This document shows, one piece after another, positions 1 to 6,556 of a stretch of 9,965 bases of DNA (within the stretch, counting starts at the first letter, position 1; each line of letters opens with the position of its first letter). Below the pieces are notes generated by a model. The model was not told the DNA's origin and searched no databases. It saw nothing but the letters and a program-made list of their open reading frames with translations. The DNA lies in the NCBI GenBank assembly GCA_902477645.1, contig CABSIA010000114.1, positions 1 through 9,965 of the forward strand, written 5' to 3'. This stretch comes from an uncultured Prevotella sp. (GTDB taxonomy: Bacteria; Bacteroidota; Bacteroidia; Bacteroidales; Bacteroidaceae). A program made the position numbers and the translations under genes.

Positions 1-87
1 CACGGTAGAAATACGCTGCAAAAATATGTGGAAAATCGGGAACTGCCAAAAAGCACTCAGAAAGTGTTAAAAATCAAAGAGTATTGA
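1..87 (+). CDS. 3' tail of an unidentified ORF (partial)
   Basis: Frame 1 is open from the window edge to a TGA at 85-87 and encodes 28 residues. The tail is basic and hydrophilic, with ENRELPKSTQKVLKIKEY at its C-terminus. I do not recognise the family. It is in the same frame as the truncated permease downstream but is separated from it by the TGA and by TAG (130) and TAA (136). Because the permease lacks its 5' part, this tail could belong to an inserted mobile element or to a rearranged neighbour. That is inference; nothing here identifies a transposase or integrase. Confidence 0.35.
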   Translation, partial: HGRNTLQKYVENRELPKSTQKVLKIKEY

Positions 88-97
88 AAATCAAGGC

Positions 98-137
98 TTT
101 ATGTTTGGTTAGTCATAGTAAGTTGTGGTTAGTTATA
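98..137. repeat. Two imperfect 20-bp tandem units between the ORF tail and the truncated permease
   Basis: The cores TTTGGTTAGTCATA (104-117) and TGTGGTTAGTTATA (124-137) match at 12 of 14 positions and lie exactly 20 bp apart. They sit in the short non-coding stretch between the stop of the upstream tail and the first codons with permease homology. They could mark the end of an inserted element, be a protein-binding site, or be chance in AT-rich DNA. Confidence 0.3.
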
Positions 138-138
138 A

Positions 139-246
139 GGCTCTAAATACAAAAAGAAAAGCCATTTTGAGGCAAGACTTACCCCTGTCAGGGATATTTA
201 TTTCTCAAAACTCGATGTTGATGACAAAGGCGACAGAAATCTTGTC
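139..246 (+). pseudogene. In-frame permease remnant upstream of the first ATG
   Basis: The frame of the permease stays open back to the TAA at 136-138. From about 163 it encodes FEARLTPVRDIYFS and a short charged linker, which reads as the segment that in Bacteroidota FtsX-like permeases leads into the first FtsX transmembrane helix. There is no ATG or GTG start codon in this stretch, so family-like protein continues upstream of any usable start. This supports loss of the true 5' end rather than a natural start at 247. The exact junction probably lies between 87 and 163. Confidence 0.6.
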
Positions 247-1791
247 ATGGTGGTGCTCATTGCATCCGTCTTTGTCCTGCTTGTGGCTCTGCTCAATTTC
301 ACAAATTTCACTCTTGCCGTTACGCCTATGCGCATCCGTGGCATAAACACAAGAAAGGTTATTGGAGCATCTGCGGCATCGCTACGCTGCGGAATGATTA
401 TGGAGAACATCTTTTTGGCTGCTGTGGCATTTTCCGTGGCTTACGGACTCGTAGAGCTGTTCCAGACGAGCAGCCGGTGCATGAGCCTTGTCTCGGGCAG
501 TGTGGCATTTTCCAGTCATCCGCTTATTCTTTGCGCCATGGCGCTGTCGGCTGTCGCTATAGGAATTATCTCGGCTGCATATCCTGCCTGGTATGCCACA
601 TCGTTTACTCCTGCTCTTGTTCTGAAAGGCTCTTTCGGATTATCTCCTCAGGGCAGGCATTTGCGTATGGTTATGGTATTTGTGCAGTTTATTGTGGCGT
701 TCGTTTTCACAATCTATGTGCTCGTAATGAATAGCCAGAGCCGCTATATATATTCTGCCGACTATGGTTTCAACAAAGACGAGGTCCTGTTTTCTGATGC
801 TATGTCAAGCGAGGGTATGGCGAAGCAACCGGCATTGCGCAACGAGCTGCAGAAACTGCCGTTTGTAGAGAGCGTGGCTTTCGGAAGCAGCAGCCTTGGA
901 ATTAGCGATGTGTATATGTCGTGGGGACGTGGCGATGGCGACAAGCACATTAGGTTTTTGGTTATTCCCGTTGACCAGAATTATCTGAAGACAATTGATA
1001 TAAAAGTTATTGAGGGACGCGACTTCTACGACACCGATACAGCCATGGGCGCCTTCATACTGAACAAGTGCATGATGAAAAAATATAAATGGCTGAGAGT
1101 AGGGAAGCCAATATGGACAGAGGGAGAGAGCGCATATCCCATAGTTGGCGTATGTGATAATATCAACATCGTCACTATGCGGCAGGACAATTCTACTGTT
1201 GCGGCAGGCTTCATCGTTATGGGGCCCGACATGGCGGGCAGGGGCAACCGAAATCGTACAGCTTTAGTCCGCATAGCCCCAGGCTTCGACAAGATAGAGG
1301 CAAAGCGGCAACTGGAAAAGATTATAAGAAAGTTTGAGCCGTCGCAGGCCTGCAGCTTCCATTTCCTCGATAAGAGTTTGGAGAGCACTTATGTTGAGGA
1401 GTTCCGTTTTGTCAGTCAGGTAAGGATATTCACACTAATCTGCATACTGATTACCCTTATTGGTGTTTTCTGCCTTACAATGTTCGAGACAGAATGCCGG
1501 CGAAAAGAAATTGCCATACGCAAAATTATGGGCAGCACGGTTGGTGAGGCTCTCGCCCTGTTTGCCCGCCGCTATAGTTTGCCGCTCGTTCTCTCGTTCA
1601 TTGTCGCTGTGCCAATTGGATATTACATCAGCATGAAATGGCTTCAGAACTTTGCCCAGCATACGCCTTTGCACTGGTGGATATTCCCAGTGGCATTTCT
1701 TGTGGTGTCTGCAATAGTTCTCGCTACGGTGGTTGTTCAGAGCTGGCGGGTCGCTACGATGAATCCCGCCGAGGGTGTAAAAACGGAGTAA
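247..1791 (+). CDS. FtsX-like ABC transporter permease, 5'-truncated
   Basis: This is a MacB/FtsX-type permease of the inner membrane, the class that couples an ATPase to periplasmic mechanotransmission or export; the substrate is unknown. Residues 1-23 form the first remaining helix, followed by helices near 50-72, 88-112 and 139-161. A periplasmic MacB_PCD-like domain spans about 165-390, and the last three helices are at 394-413, 445-463 and 479-497. The loop RRKEIAIRKIMGST (about 418-431) is the hallmark FtsX motif, and an earlier equivalent is MRIRGINTRKVIGAS. Family members are roughly 780-800 residues with an N-terminal helix and a first periplasmic domain, both missing here. Start at 247 is simply the first ATG. 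No ATPase gene is adjacent. It is likely a decaying remnant, although the C-terminal two thirds are intact. Confidence 0.85.
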   Translation: MVVLIASVFVLLVALLNFTNFTLAVTPMRIRGINTRKVIGASAASLRCGMIMENIFLAAVAFSVAYGLVELFQTSSRCMSLVSGSVAFSSHPLILCAMALSAVAIGIISAAYPAWYATSFTPALVLKGSFGLSPQGRHLRMVMVFVQFIVAFVFTIYVLVMNSQSRYIYSADYGFNKDEVLFSDAMSSEGMAKQPALRNELQKLPFVESVAFGSSSLGISDVYMSWGRGDGDKHIRFLVIPVDQNYLKTIDIKVIEGRDFYDTDTAMGAFILNKCMMKKYKWLRVGKPIWTEGESAYPIVGVCDNINIVTMRQDNSTVAAGFIVMGPDMAGRGNRNRTALVRIAPGFDKIEAKRQLEKIIRKFEPSQACSFHFLDKSLESTYVEEFRFVSQVRIFTLICILITLIGVFCLTMFETECRRKEIAIRKIMGSTVGEALALFARRYSLPLVLSFIVAVPIGYYISMKWLQNFAQHTPLHWWIFPVAFLVVSAIVLATVVVQSWRVATMNPAEGVKTE

Positions 1792-1864
1792 CTGGGAGGG
1801 CAGGTTTTCAACCTGCCACACAAATAGGCAGTAAATAGGCAGGTTGGAAACCTGCCCTCCCAGT
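1791..1864. repeat. REP-like double-hairpin inverted repeat
   Basis: Arms 1791-1817 and 1838-1864 are complementary over 27 bp with a single G-T wobble, around a 20-nt loop. Each arm itself contains a smaller palindrome, GGCAGGTT-TTC-AACCTGCC on the left and GGCAGGTT-GGA-AACCTGCC on the right, so the element can fold as one long stem or as two tandem hairpins. The loop contains a short direct repeat AAATAGGCAG (1822-1831 and 1833-1842). It begins on the last base of the permease stop codon. The form resembles REP sequences mobilised by RAYT transposases. It could also end transcription, but no T-run follows. Confidence 0.75.
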
Positions 1865-1956
1865 GGTGTTGGCAAATCTGCATATAACGGAATATAGAAT
1901 AAAGTTTGATAAGTTAATTAGTAAGGGTAATTTCCGTGACGGCAGATTGCCACACC
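1865..1956. repeat. Second long imperfect inverted repeat abutting the REP-like element
   Basis: GGTGTTGGCAAATCTGC (1865-1881) pairs with GCAGATTGCCACACC (1942-1956), leaving two single-base bulges. An inner stem pairs ACGGAA (1887-1892) with TTCCGT (1932-1937). The central loop of about 39 nt is AT-rich. The structure starts at the base after the preceding hairpin ends. It may be a second half of one composite element, a MITE-like repeat, or a structured leader of the downstream receptor gene. No known riboswitch consensus was recognised. Confidence 0.45.
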
Positions 1957-1964
1957 TCTCTTCG

Positions 1965-1992
1965 TTTGAAAAATAATTGTCAATTATGTTGA
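1965..1992 (+). promoter_or_regulatory. Weak candidate promoter for the outer-membrane receptor gene
   Basis: TTTG at 1965-1968 and TATGTTGA at 1985-1992 resemble the Bacteroidota -33 and -7 elements, but the -7 box deviates from TAnnTTTG and the 16-nt gap is shorter than the usual 19 or so. No better candidate was seen between 1865 and 2039. Confidence 0.2.
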
Positions 1993-2039
1993 GGATTTAA
2001 GATTGAATTATTTCAAAATATGTTATAAAAAATACTACT

Positions 2040-4874
2040 ATGCGAAGATTCTTATTTATTTTGATGGCTGTTTTGCTTACCTTGTTTCTGCCTAATCATC
2101 TTTGTGCCCAATCGACAATAGAAATTTGCGGAAAGGTCTTAGACAGCAAGACACGCAACGAGTTGCCGGGCGCAACCGTTCAGCTTATGTCTGAAGACAG
2201 CACCGTGATAGAAACAAAATCGGCATACAGCGAATCATGGAATGACGACATAGTGATGAAATATGCCGATTATAGTTTTCATGTCGCTAAACATGATGGT
2301 GCCTACATCATTAAATGCAGTTTTGCGGGCTACAGAACGAGCTATTTGGATGTCAGGATAGAGAATGTGGGGCGAAGGGATAAAATGCGCCGCCTGCCTC
2401 CGATTTTGCTTCGGGAAGAGGCTACGATGCTTGGCGATGTTGCCGTGTCTGCCACCAAGGTTAAGTTCTACTACCGTGGCGATACGGTGGTTTACAATGC
2501 CGATGCTTTCGTACTCTCTGAAGGTTCCATGCTCGATGCGCTTGTGCGTCAGTTGCCTGGTGTTGAGATACGGAAGAACGGAGATATTTATCACGACGGC
2601 AAGCTCGTAGAGTCGCTCCTGCTCAACGGCAAAGATTTCTTTAAGAGCGACAAGAGCGTCATGCTCGACAACTTGCCGACATATACCGTGAAACAGATTG
2701 AGGTCTACGACAAGCAAGGTGAGCGCAGCGAGTTTCTCGGACGAAAAATTCATGATGACAAATCGTATGTAATGGATGTGAAGCTGAAAAAAGAATACTC
2801 GATAGGATTTTTGGCAAATGTTGAGGCAGGCGGAGGTATTGCAGGCGGTACATACAGAGGCGAAGACCCTTATCTCGGACGCATTTTTGCCATGCGGTTT
2901 ACAGACCATTCACGTGTGGCGGTATTTGCAAACGCCAACAATCTTAACGATGACCGGCAGCCGGGACAAGACAGCGGTTGGGAACCCGACAACATGAAGT
3001 CGGGAAAAACATCGAGACAGATGGCAGGACTTGACTACAGGATAGACTCCAGAAACAAGAAATGGAGATTGTCGGGAAACGGCGTGTTCTCACATTCCAT
3101 ACTGAAAGACAACGAGAAAACTGACCGCACAAATTTTCTCGGCTCTGGCGACACATACGAGAGAATGGAGAAAAACATTCGCAATAAGAATATTTCGGTC
3201 GAAAGCCTAAACGAGTTCAGATACAATGGCAGCTGGGCGCAACTTACTCTGAAGCATCTTCTACAATACAATAAATTCGACCTCCAGAGCGGTACGGAGA
3301 GCATGGCGTTTGCTGATACCGTTATAAACAAATATATCTCGAAGGGGCTTAGCCGTGGAAACAATCTTTATACCGAATTAGGAGCAAGAGCGGTTGTGAA
3401 ATTCAGCGATGCAACAAGCGATCATATTGAACTGAAGGCTGGCGGAAGTCTCAGCAGGGCAACCGATGAGACTTTCAACCGCTACAGTCTTTTCAACGGA
3501 ATAAGCGAAGTTGCGGCAAAACGTTCAGACCAGTATTTCAACAACACTCCAGACCGTAAGCATTCCCTGTGGGCTGGTGCCAAATACAATTACGAGATTG
3601 ACGATATAAGCGCGTTAGGGTTGGAGTATATGGTTTCGGTGTCTAAGGAGAAAAAAGGCTCACGTCTGTATCTGCTTGAAAAACTGGATGATTACGAGGA
3701 TGGCGAAATCGGGTGGCTACCATCTGTAAACGAATACGAGACGGTGCTGGATTTAGGCAATAGCTACAGCCGCACACTCGATGAGGTGCGGAACACGCTG
3801 ATGCCATACTACGGATTATACAAGCCAACAGCGAACGGATATTGGAGCGCACAGATAAGAATGCCTCTGAAATTTGTCCATTACAATATGAAATATCTGC
3901 GTGGAGCTACAGATACTATTATCAGACGGAACACATTGCTGCCTGAGCTGAACAGCACTTACGTGAGCTGGACGAGCAGCGACCGCTCAAAAAACATAGA
4001 CCTGAGATATTGGCTCAACAGTTATTCTCCTGATTTGCAATATATGGTTGACATACACGATGATACTGACCCGCTGAATATCCGTGAGGGCAATAACGGA
4101 TTGACAAACAGCTATCGTCACCGTATGGCGTTGTCGGGATGGATAGAGCGGAACAAGAAATATAGATATTCGCTGTCGCTATCAGGGAGTGTCACCGACA
4201 ATGCAATAGCCATGGGCTACATTTACGATGTTGCCACAGGTGTGCGCACGTATAAGGCTTACAACGTAGACGGTAACTGGGACATTAGCCTAAGCCACAA
4301 ATTCCGCATGCGTCAGGAACATCTCACCGTAGAGGCAGAGGTTGCGGGCACTCATCTTGAAAATGCCGATATCGTAGGCTCAACTCTGGATGGCATTGTT
4401 GGAAAAAGCACGGTCCGTACCGAGAGATTAGACTGCAATATTAACGGCGTTTACACAATGAAGAAAAATAGCGTAAGCGCATTCTTTAAAGGTTGGTGGC
4501 GGTATATGCACTCTGCGCGTGAGTCGTTTACGGATATGCATGTGACGAACTTCAACTATGGCATAAGAGGCGTTGTAGCCTTGCCGTTGCAGATGCAGCT
4601 CGCCACGGGCTTAACCGTTTACTCACGTCGTGGATACAACGAGTCGTCGCTAAACACAAACGACCTTGTATGGGACGCCCGCCTCTCGTGTCCGATATTG
4701 AAAGGCCGCATAGTGCTGATGCTCGACGGTTTTGACATTCTTGGCAATCTGAAGAACGTGAGCTACGACATTAACGGACAAGGACGGACAGAAGTGCGCC
4801 GGAACATGCTTCAGCAGTATGCCATGTTGCATGCCCAGTTTAAACTCAGCAAGCAGCCGAAAAAGAATAAATAG
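2040..4874 (+). CDS. Outer-membrane beta-barrel receptor with carboxypeptidase-regulatory-like domain (TonB-receptor-like)
   Basis: This 944-residue protein has a signal peptide at 1-23 (basic RR, hydrophobic core, probable cleavage at LCA|QS). Residues about 26-120 form a carboxypeptidase-regulatory-like domain: ICGKVLDSKTRNELPGATVQL opens it and FAGYRTSYLDV closes it. A plug-like region follows at about 130-235, with GDVAVSATKVKFYYRGDTVVY, LDALVRQLPGVEI, DGKLVESLLLNGKDFF and NLPTYTVKQIEVYDK. The rest is barrel, with alternating aromatic strands to the end. This architecture matches the Bacteroidota outer-membrane beta-barrel family related to TonB-dependent receptors. No SusD-like partner is adjacent, so a glycan-uptake role is not supported; the ligand is unknown. 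The stretch at about 60-90, between the two halves of the regulatory domain, is longer than usual. The ATG at 2040 is the only start that includes the whole signal peptide. Confidence 0.85.
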   Translation: MRRFLFILMAVLLTLFLPNHLCAQSTIEICGKVLDSKTRNELPGATVQLMSEDSTVIETKSAYSESWNDDIVMKYADYSFHVAKHDGAYIIKCSFAGYRTSYLDVRIENVGRRDKMRRLPPILLREEATMLGDVAVSATKVKFYYRGDTVVYNADAFVLSEGSMLDALVRQLPGVEIRKNGDIYHDGKLVESLLLNGKDFFKSDKSVMLDNLPTYTVKQIEVYDKQGERSEFLGRKIHDDKSYVMDVKLKKEYSIGFLANVEAGGGIAGGTYRGEDPYLGRIFAMRFTDHSRVAVFANANNLNDDRQPGQDSGWEPDNMKSGKTSRQMAGLDYRIDSRNKKWRLSGNGVFSHSILKDNEKTDRTNFLGSGDTYERMEKNIRNKNISVESLNEFRYNGSWAQLTLKHLLQYNKFDLQSGTESMAFADTVINKYISKGLSRGNNLYTELGARAVVKFSDATSDHIELKAGGSLSRATDETFNRYSLFNGISEVAAKRSDQYFNNTPDRKHSLWAGAKYNYEIDDISALGLEYMVSVSKEKKGSRLYLLEKLDDYEDGEIGWLPSVNEYETVLDLGNSYSRTLDEVRNTLMPYYGLYKPTANGYWSAQIRMPLKFVHYNMKYLRGATDTIIRRNTLLPELNSTYVSWTSSDRSKNIDLRYWLNSYSPDLQYMVDIHDDTDPLNIREGNNGLTNSYRHRMALSGWIERNKKYRYSLSLSGSVTDNAIAMGYIYDVATGVRTYKAYNVDGNWDISLSHKFRMRQEHLTVEAEVAGTHLENADIVGSTLDGIVGKSTVRTERLDCNINGVYTMKKNSVSAFFKGWWRYMHSARESFTDMHVTNFNYGIRGVVALPLQMQLATGLTVYSRRGYNESSLNTNDLVWDARLSCPILKGRIVLMLDGFDILGNLKNVSYDINGQGRTEVRRNMLQQYAMLHAQFKLSKQPKKNK

Positions 4875-4899
4875 AGAAAAATCTTATTGTTTTTCTTTT
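4875..4899 (+). terminator. Weak terminator after the receptor gene
   Basis: AGAAAAA (4875-4881) can pair with TTTTTCT (4890-4896), followed by TTT. The stem contains only A-T pairs apart from one G-C, so it would be a weak terminator. It lies directly after the stop codon. Confidence 0.3.
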
Positions 4900-4976
4900 A
4901 TATTCCGCTCGTTTAGATAAATTTCTCCCACTCAAGAATACAAATTCATTTGCATTCTCTTCGCTTAATCGAAATT

Positions 4977-4990
4977 TTGCACTATCTTTG
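4977..4990 (+). promoter_or_regulatory. Promoter -7 region of the toxin-antitoxin operon
   Basis: TATCTTTG at 4983-4990 fits the Bacteroidota -7 consensus TAnnTTTG exactly. Transcription would start near 4997, giving a leader of about 14 nt before the antitoxin ATG. No clear TTTG lies at the expected -33 distance. The 14-nt stretch TTGCACTATCTTTG (4977-4990) is identical to the distal yeiH promoter on the other strand (8406-8419). Confidence 0.6.
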
Positions 4991-5010
4991 CAAAAAAGAT
5001 AATTACGGTT

Positions 5011-5265
5011 ATGGAAGCAATTGTAAATTTGGATGGAATATTGTCTTTTATAAATTCGCTGGCTCTTAGCTCACGAAATAAACGTTGGCTTGGAGAAAAG
5101 CTTATTGAGGCAAGCGAAGAGGGGCTTGCTAACGAGAAAAGCCTTACGTCAGACATGATAAGCAAACATTTTGGCGTTTGGGATGACAACAGAACTGCCG
5201 AAGAAATAATCAGCAGCATTACTGAGTCTCGGATGTCTACAAAAGAACCTTTATCGTTGGATTAA
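5011..5265 (+). CDS. Probable antitoxin of a VapBC-type module
   Basis: This 84-residue acidic protein ends 1 bp before a PIN-domain toxin gene. Position and size are those of a type II antitoxin: it would bind and neutralise the ribonuclease toxin and repress the operon through DNA binding. The first 15 residues (MEAIVNLDGILSFIN) could include a short DNA-binding element, and the middle (RNKRWLGEKLIEASEE) is predicted helical. The C-terminal part (ESRMSTKEPLSLD) would be the flexible toxin-binding tail. I do not recognise a classic VapB, MazE or RHH sequence signature, so the role rests on the neighbour. The start at 5011 fits the -7 box 20 bp upstream. Base composition is AT-rich like the toxin gene. 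Confidence 0.7.
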   Translation: MEAIVNLDGILSFINSLALSSRNKRWLGEKLIEASEEGLANEKSLTSDMISKHFGVWDDNRTAEEIISSITESRMSTKEPLSLD

Positions 5266-5266
5266 T

Positions 5267-5689
5267 ATGGCAAAAAAATATCTTCTCGACAGTAACATCT
5301 GTATTTATTTTTTGCGAGGACAGAAAGGCATAGATACTATCATTGAAAAAGTTGGGTGGGAAAATTGTTGTATTTCGCAAATGGCTTATGCAGAATTATT
5401 GTACGGTGCAGAATGTAGTAAAAATGTAGTCCGTAATAAACAAGAGGTTATATCTTTCTGTAACGATATTTCTATGCAGAGCATAGATGATGGTGTAGTT
5501 GAGGAGTATGCGAAACAAAAAGCTATATTAAGACGAAAAGGCACACCAATTGACGATATGGACATTCTCATCGGTTGCACAGCAATTGTAAATAATTGTG
5601 TGATGGTAACGGAGAATGTTAAGCATTTAGGAAAGTTAGAAAATATAACGATAGAGAATTGGATCGAAATGTTTAAATTGAAAATGTGA
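5267..5689 (+). CDS. vapC: VapC-like PIN-domain ribonuclease toxin
   Basis: This 140-residue protein is a type II toxin; VapC enzymes cleave specific RNAs such as tRNA using Mg2+ held by acidic residues. The conserved acids are visible: D8 in YLLDSNICIYF, E43 in AYAELLYGAE, and D96 and D99 in the motif PIDDMDILIGCTA. The fourth conserved region is MVTENVKHLGKL (T115, N117, H120). Length is normal for the family, and no catalytic residue is missing. It lies 1 bp after the antitoxin, implying translational coupling. Leucine codons are mostly TTA and TTG, unlike the CTC and CTG common in the receptor and transporter genes, which suggests acquisition by transfer. It ends just before a bidirectional terminator. 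The family call is firm; RNA target and activity are not known. Confidence 0.9.
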   Translation: MAKKYLLDSNICIYFLRGQKGIDTIIEKVGWENCCISQMAYAELLYGAECSKNVVRNKQEVISFCNDISMQSIDDGVVEEYAKQKAILRRKGTPIDDMDILIGCTAIVNNCVMVTENVKHLGKLENITIENWIEMFKLKM

Positions 5690-5707
5690 TTTCGTTTCGA
5701 AAATATA

Positions 5708-5755
5708 AAACTGCAACTTAGTTGTTTTTTTAACTAAGTTGCGGTTTTTCTTTTT
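5708..5755. terminator. Strong bidirectional intrinsic terminator
   Basis: Arms 5708-5723 and 5732-5747 form a 16-bp stem with one G-T wobble around an 8-nt loop. A T-rich run follows on the plus strand (to 5755), and a T-rich run follows on the minus strand as well. It sits between convergent genes, the toxin ending at 5689 and the membrane protein ending at 5758, and should stop transcription from both sides. Confidence 0.9.
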
Positions 5756-5757
5756 GT

Positions 5758-6156
5758 TTACATATCCTTCTCTGCTTCTTTCTGCATTCTTTCCTTTTCA
5801 TTGAGCTTATACTCTATGACGAATGAGGTGAGCATTCCCAATCCCATACCCACTACGAGGATGAGGTAAGGGTACAACCCCGCATGTTCGAAGTCGACTC
5901 CGAGGATATAGTCTACTAATGCTCCAAGTCCCATACCGAGGATGATAAGTCCCAAACGGAGATATGAGTATTTGTTGCCTTTCTTTTCTGCGTCACCAAT
6001 CAAGAGTTTGGCACGCTCAATATCTACATTGTTCTCGATGAGAAGCTGTCTGATGTCTTTATCTCTATTTTTCTTATTGATTGTAGTCCAACAACCGAAA
6101 GCTATTGCTACGATTGGGATGAGCAAAGACATGAAAATTGCAATAATTCCTTCCAT
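5758..6156 (-). CDS. Three-helix membrane protein, DUF6249-like
   Basis: This 132-residue protein has predicted transmembrane helices at about 3-24, 66-86 and 94-115. A charged cytoplasmic or periplasmic stretch (25-65) contains IRQLLIENNVDIERAKLLIGD, and the C-terminal tail is strongly charged (KLNEKERMQKEAEKDM). Short three-helix proteins of this design, often labelled DUF6249, are common in Bacteroidota next to ECF sigma factors. It is the last gene of the sigma operon, 13 bp after the preceding gene. A role in membrane sensing or in modulating the sigma factor is inferred from position only. The DUF assignment is from memory of the family's appearance and is moderately sure. Confidence 0.65.
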   Translation of the reverse strand: MEGIIAIFMSLLIPIVAIAFGCWTTINKKNRDKDIRQLLIENNVDIERAKLLIGDAEKKGNKYSYLRLGLIILGMGLGALVDYILGVDFEHAGLYPYLILVVGMGLGMLTSFVIEYKLNEKERMQKEAEKDM

Positions 6157-6169
6157 AATTCTGAATGTT

Positions 6170-6556
6170 TTAAATTGTTATTATTCTTTGTTTTTTACTT
6201 TCATCTATAAGACCGGTAACCTTGCTGTTTATTACACCGTCATCGGCTGAAAAGTTTTTTACTATCAGACTGATGTAGTACAGCATCGCTACGGCAGGTA
6301 TCACGGTGCAAACTGTTGACAATGCGCCCTCTGTGGCTGCGAACACATACCTGTACATAAGTAAGCCGAAGGCTACAACTACCAAAGGCAGTGCGAACGA
6401 AAAGACTACGGCATGTTTCCAATAGGCAATCTTTTTGCGGCGTTCGGCTCGTCGCACCTCTGCCATTATGTTCTTGCCGATTTTCTCTACTATATGCTGA
6501 CGCTTCAAAGTCTCGGCAATCAGCATGTCCATTTGTTGTTCATTCATCTCCTTCAT
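6170..6556 (-). CDS. Two-helix membrane protein, possible anti-sigma factor
   Basis: This 128-residue protein has an N-terminal amphipathic, charged region (1-46, with EKIGKNIMAEVRRAERRKK). Transmembrane helices lie at about 48-71 and 78-99, and a hydrophilic tail follows. The gene overlaps the 3' end of the sigma-factor gene by 17 bp, a classic arrangement for coupled sigma and anti-sigma genes, so a cytoplasmic sigma-binding N-terminus anchored in the membrane is a reasonable inference. No zinc-binding anti-sigma motif (HxxxCxxC) is present, so it is not a ZAS-type factor. An alternative start at the internal ATG three codons later (6547) would shorten the overlap to 8 bp; an AAGGAG directly precedes that ATG, too close to act normally. 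Confidence 0.6.
   Translation of the reverse strand: MKEMNEQQMDMLIAETLKRQHIVEKIGKNIMAEVRRAERRKKIAYWKHAVVFSFALPLVVVAFGLLMYRYVFAATEGALSTVCTVIPAVAMLYYISLIVKNFSADDGVINSKVTGLIDESKKQRIITI

Noticed and set aside
1435..1875. Minus-strand open frame of 146 codons across the permease end and the REP-like repeat
   Set aside because: It begins inside the inverted repeat and continues antisense to the conserved FtsX C-terminal domain; the translation has no protein-like pattern.
1865..2039. Possible cobalamin or other riboswitch before the receptor gene
   Set aside because: A GGTG and a GCCAC are present, but the cobalamin core boxes (such as the CCCGCAACTGTGA-like segment) are absent and the region is too short. 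No TPP consensus either.
2040..2114. Lipoprotein signal in the receptor-like protein
   Set aside because: A cysteine (residue 22) follows the hydrophobic core, but the residues before it (NHL) do not form a lipobox, while LCA|QS fits signal peptidase I.
2235..2909. Long minus-strand open frame (224 codons) inside the receptor gene
   Set aside because: It lies entirely opposite a well-supported coding sequence with recognisable domains, has no promoter or recognisable protein features, and is best explained as an antisense shadow.
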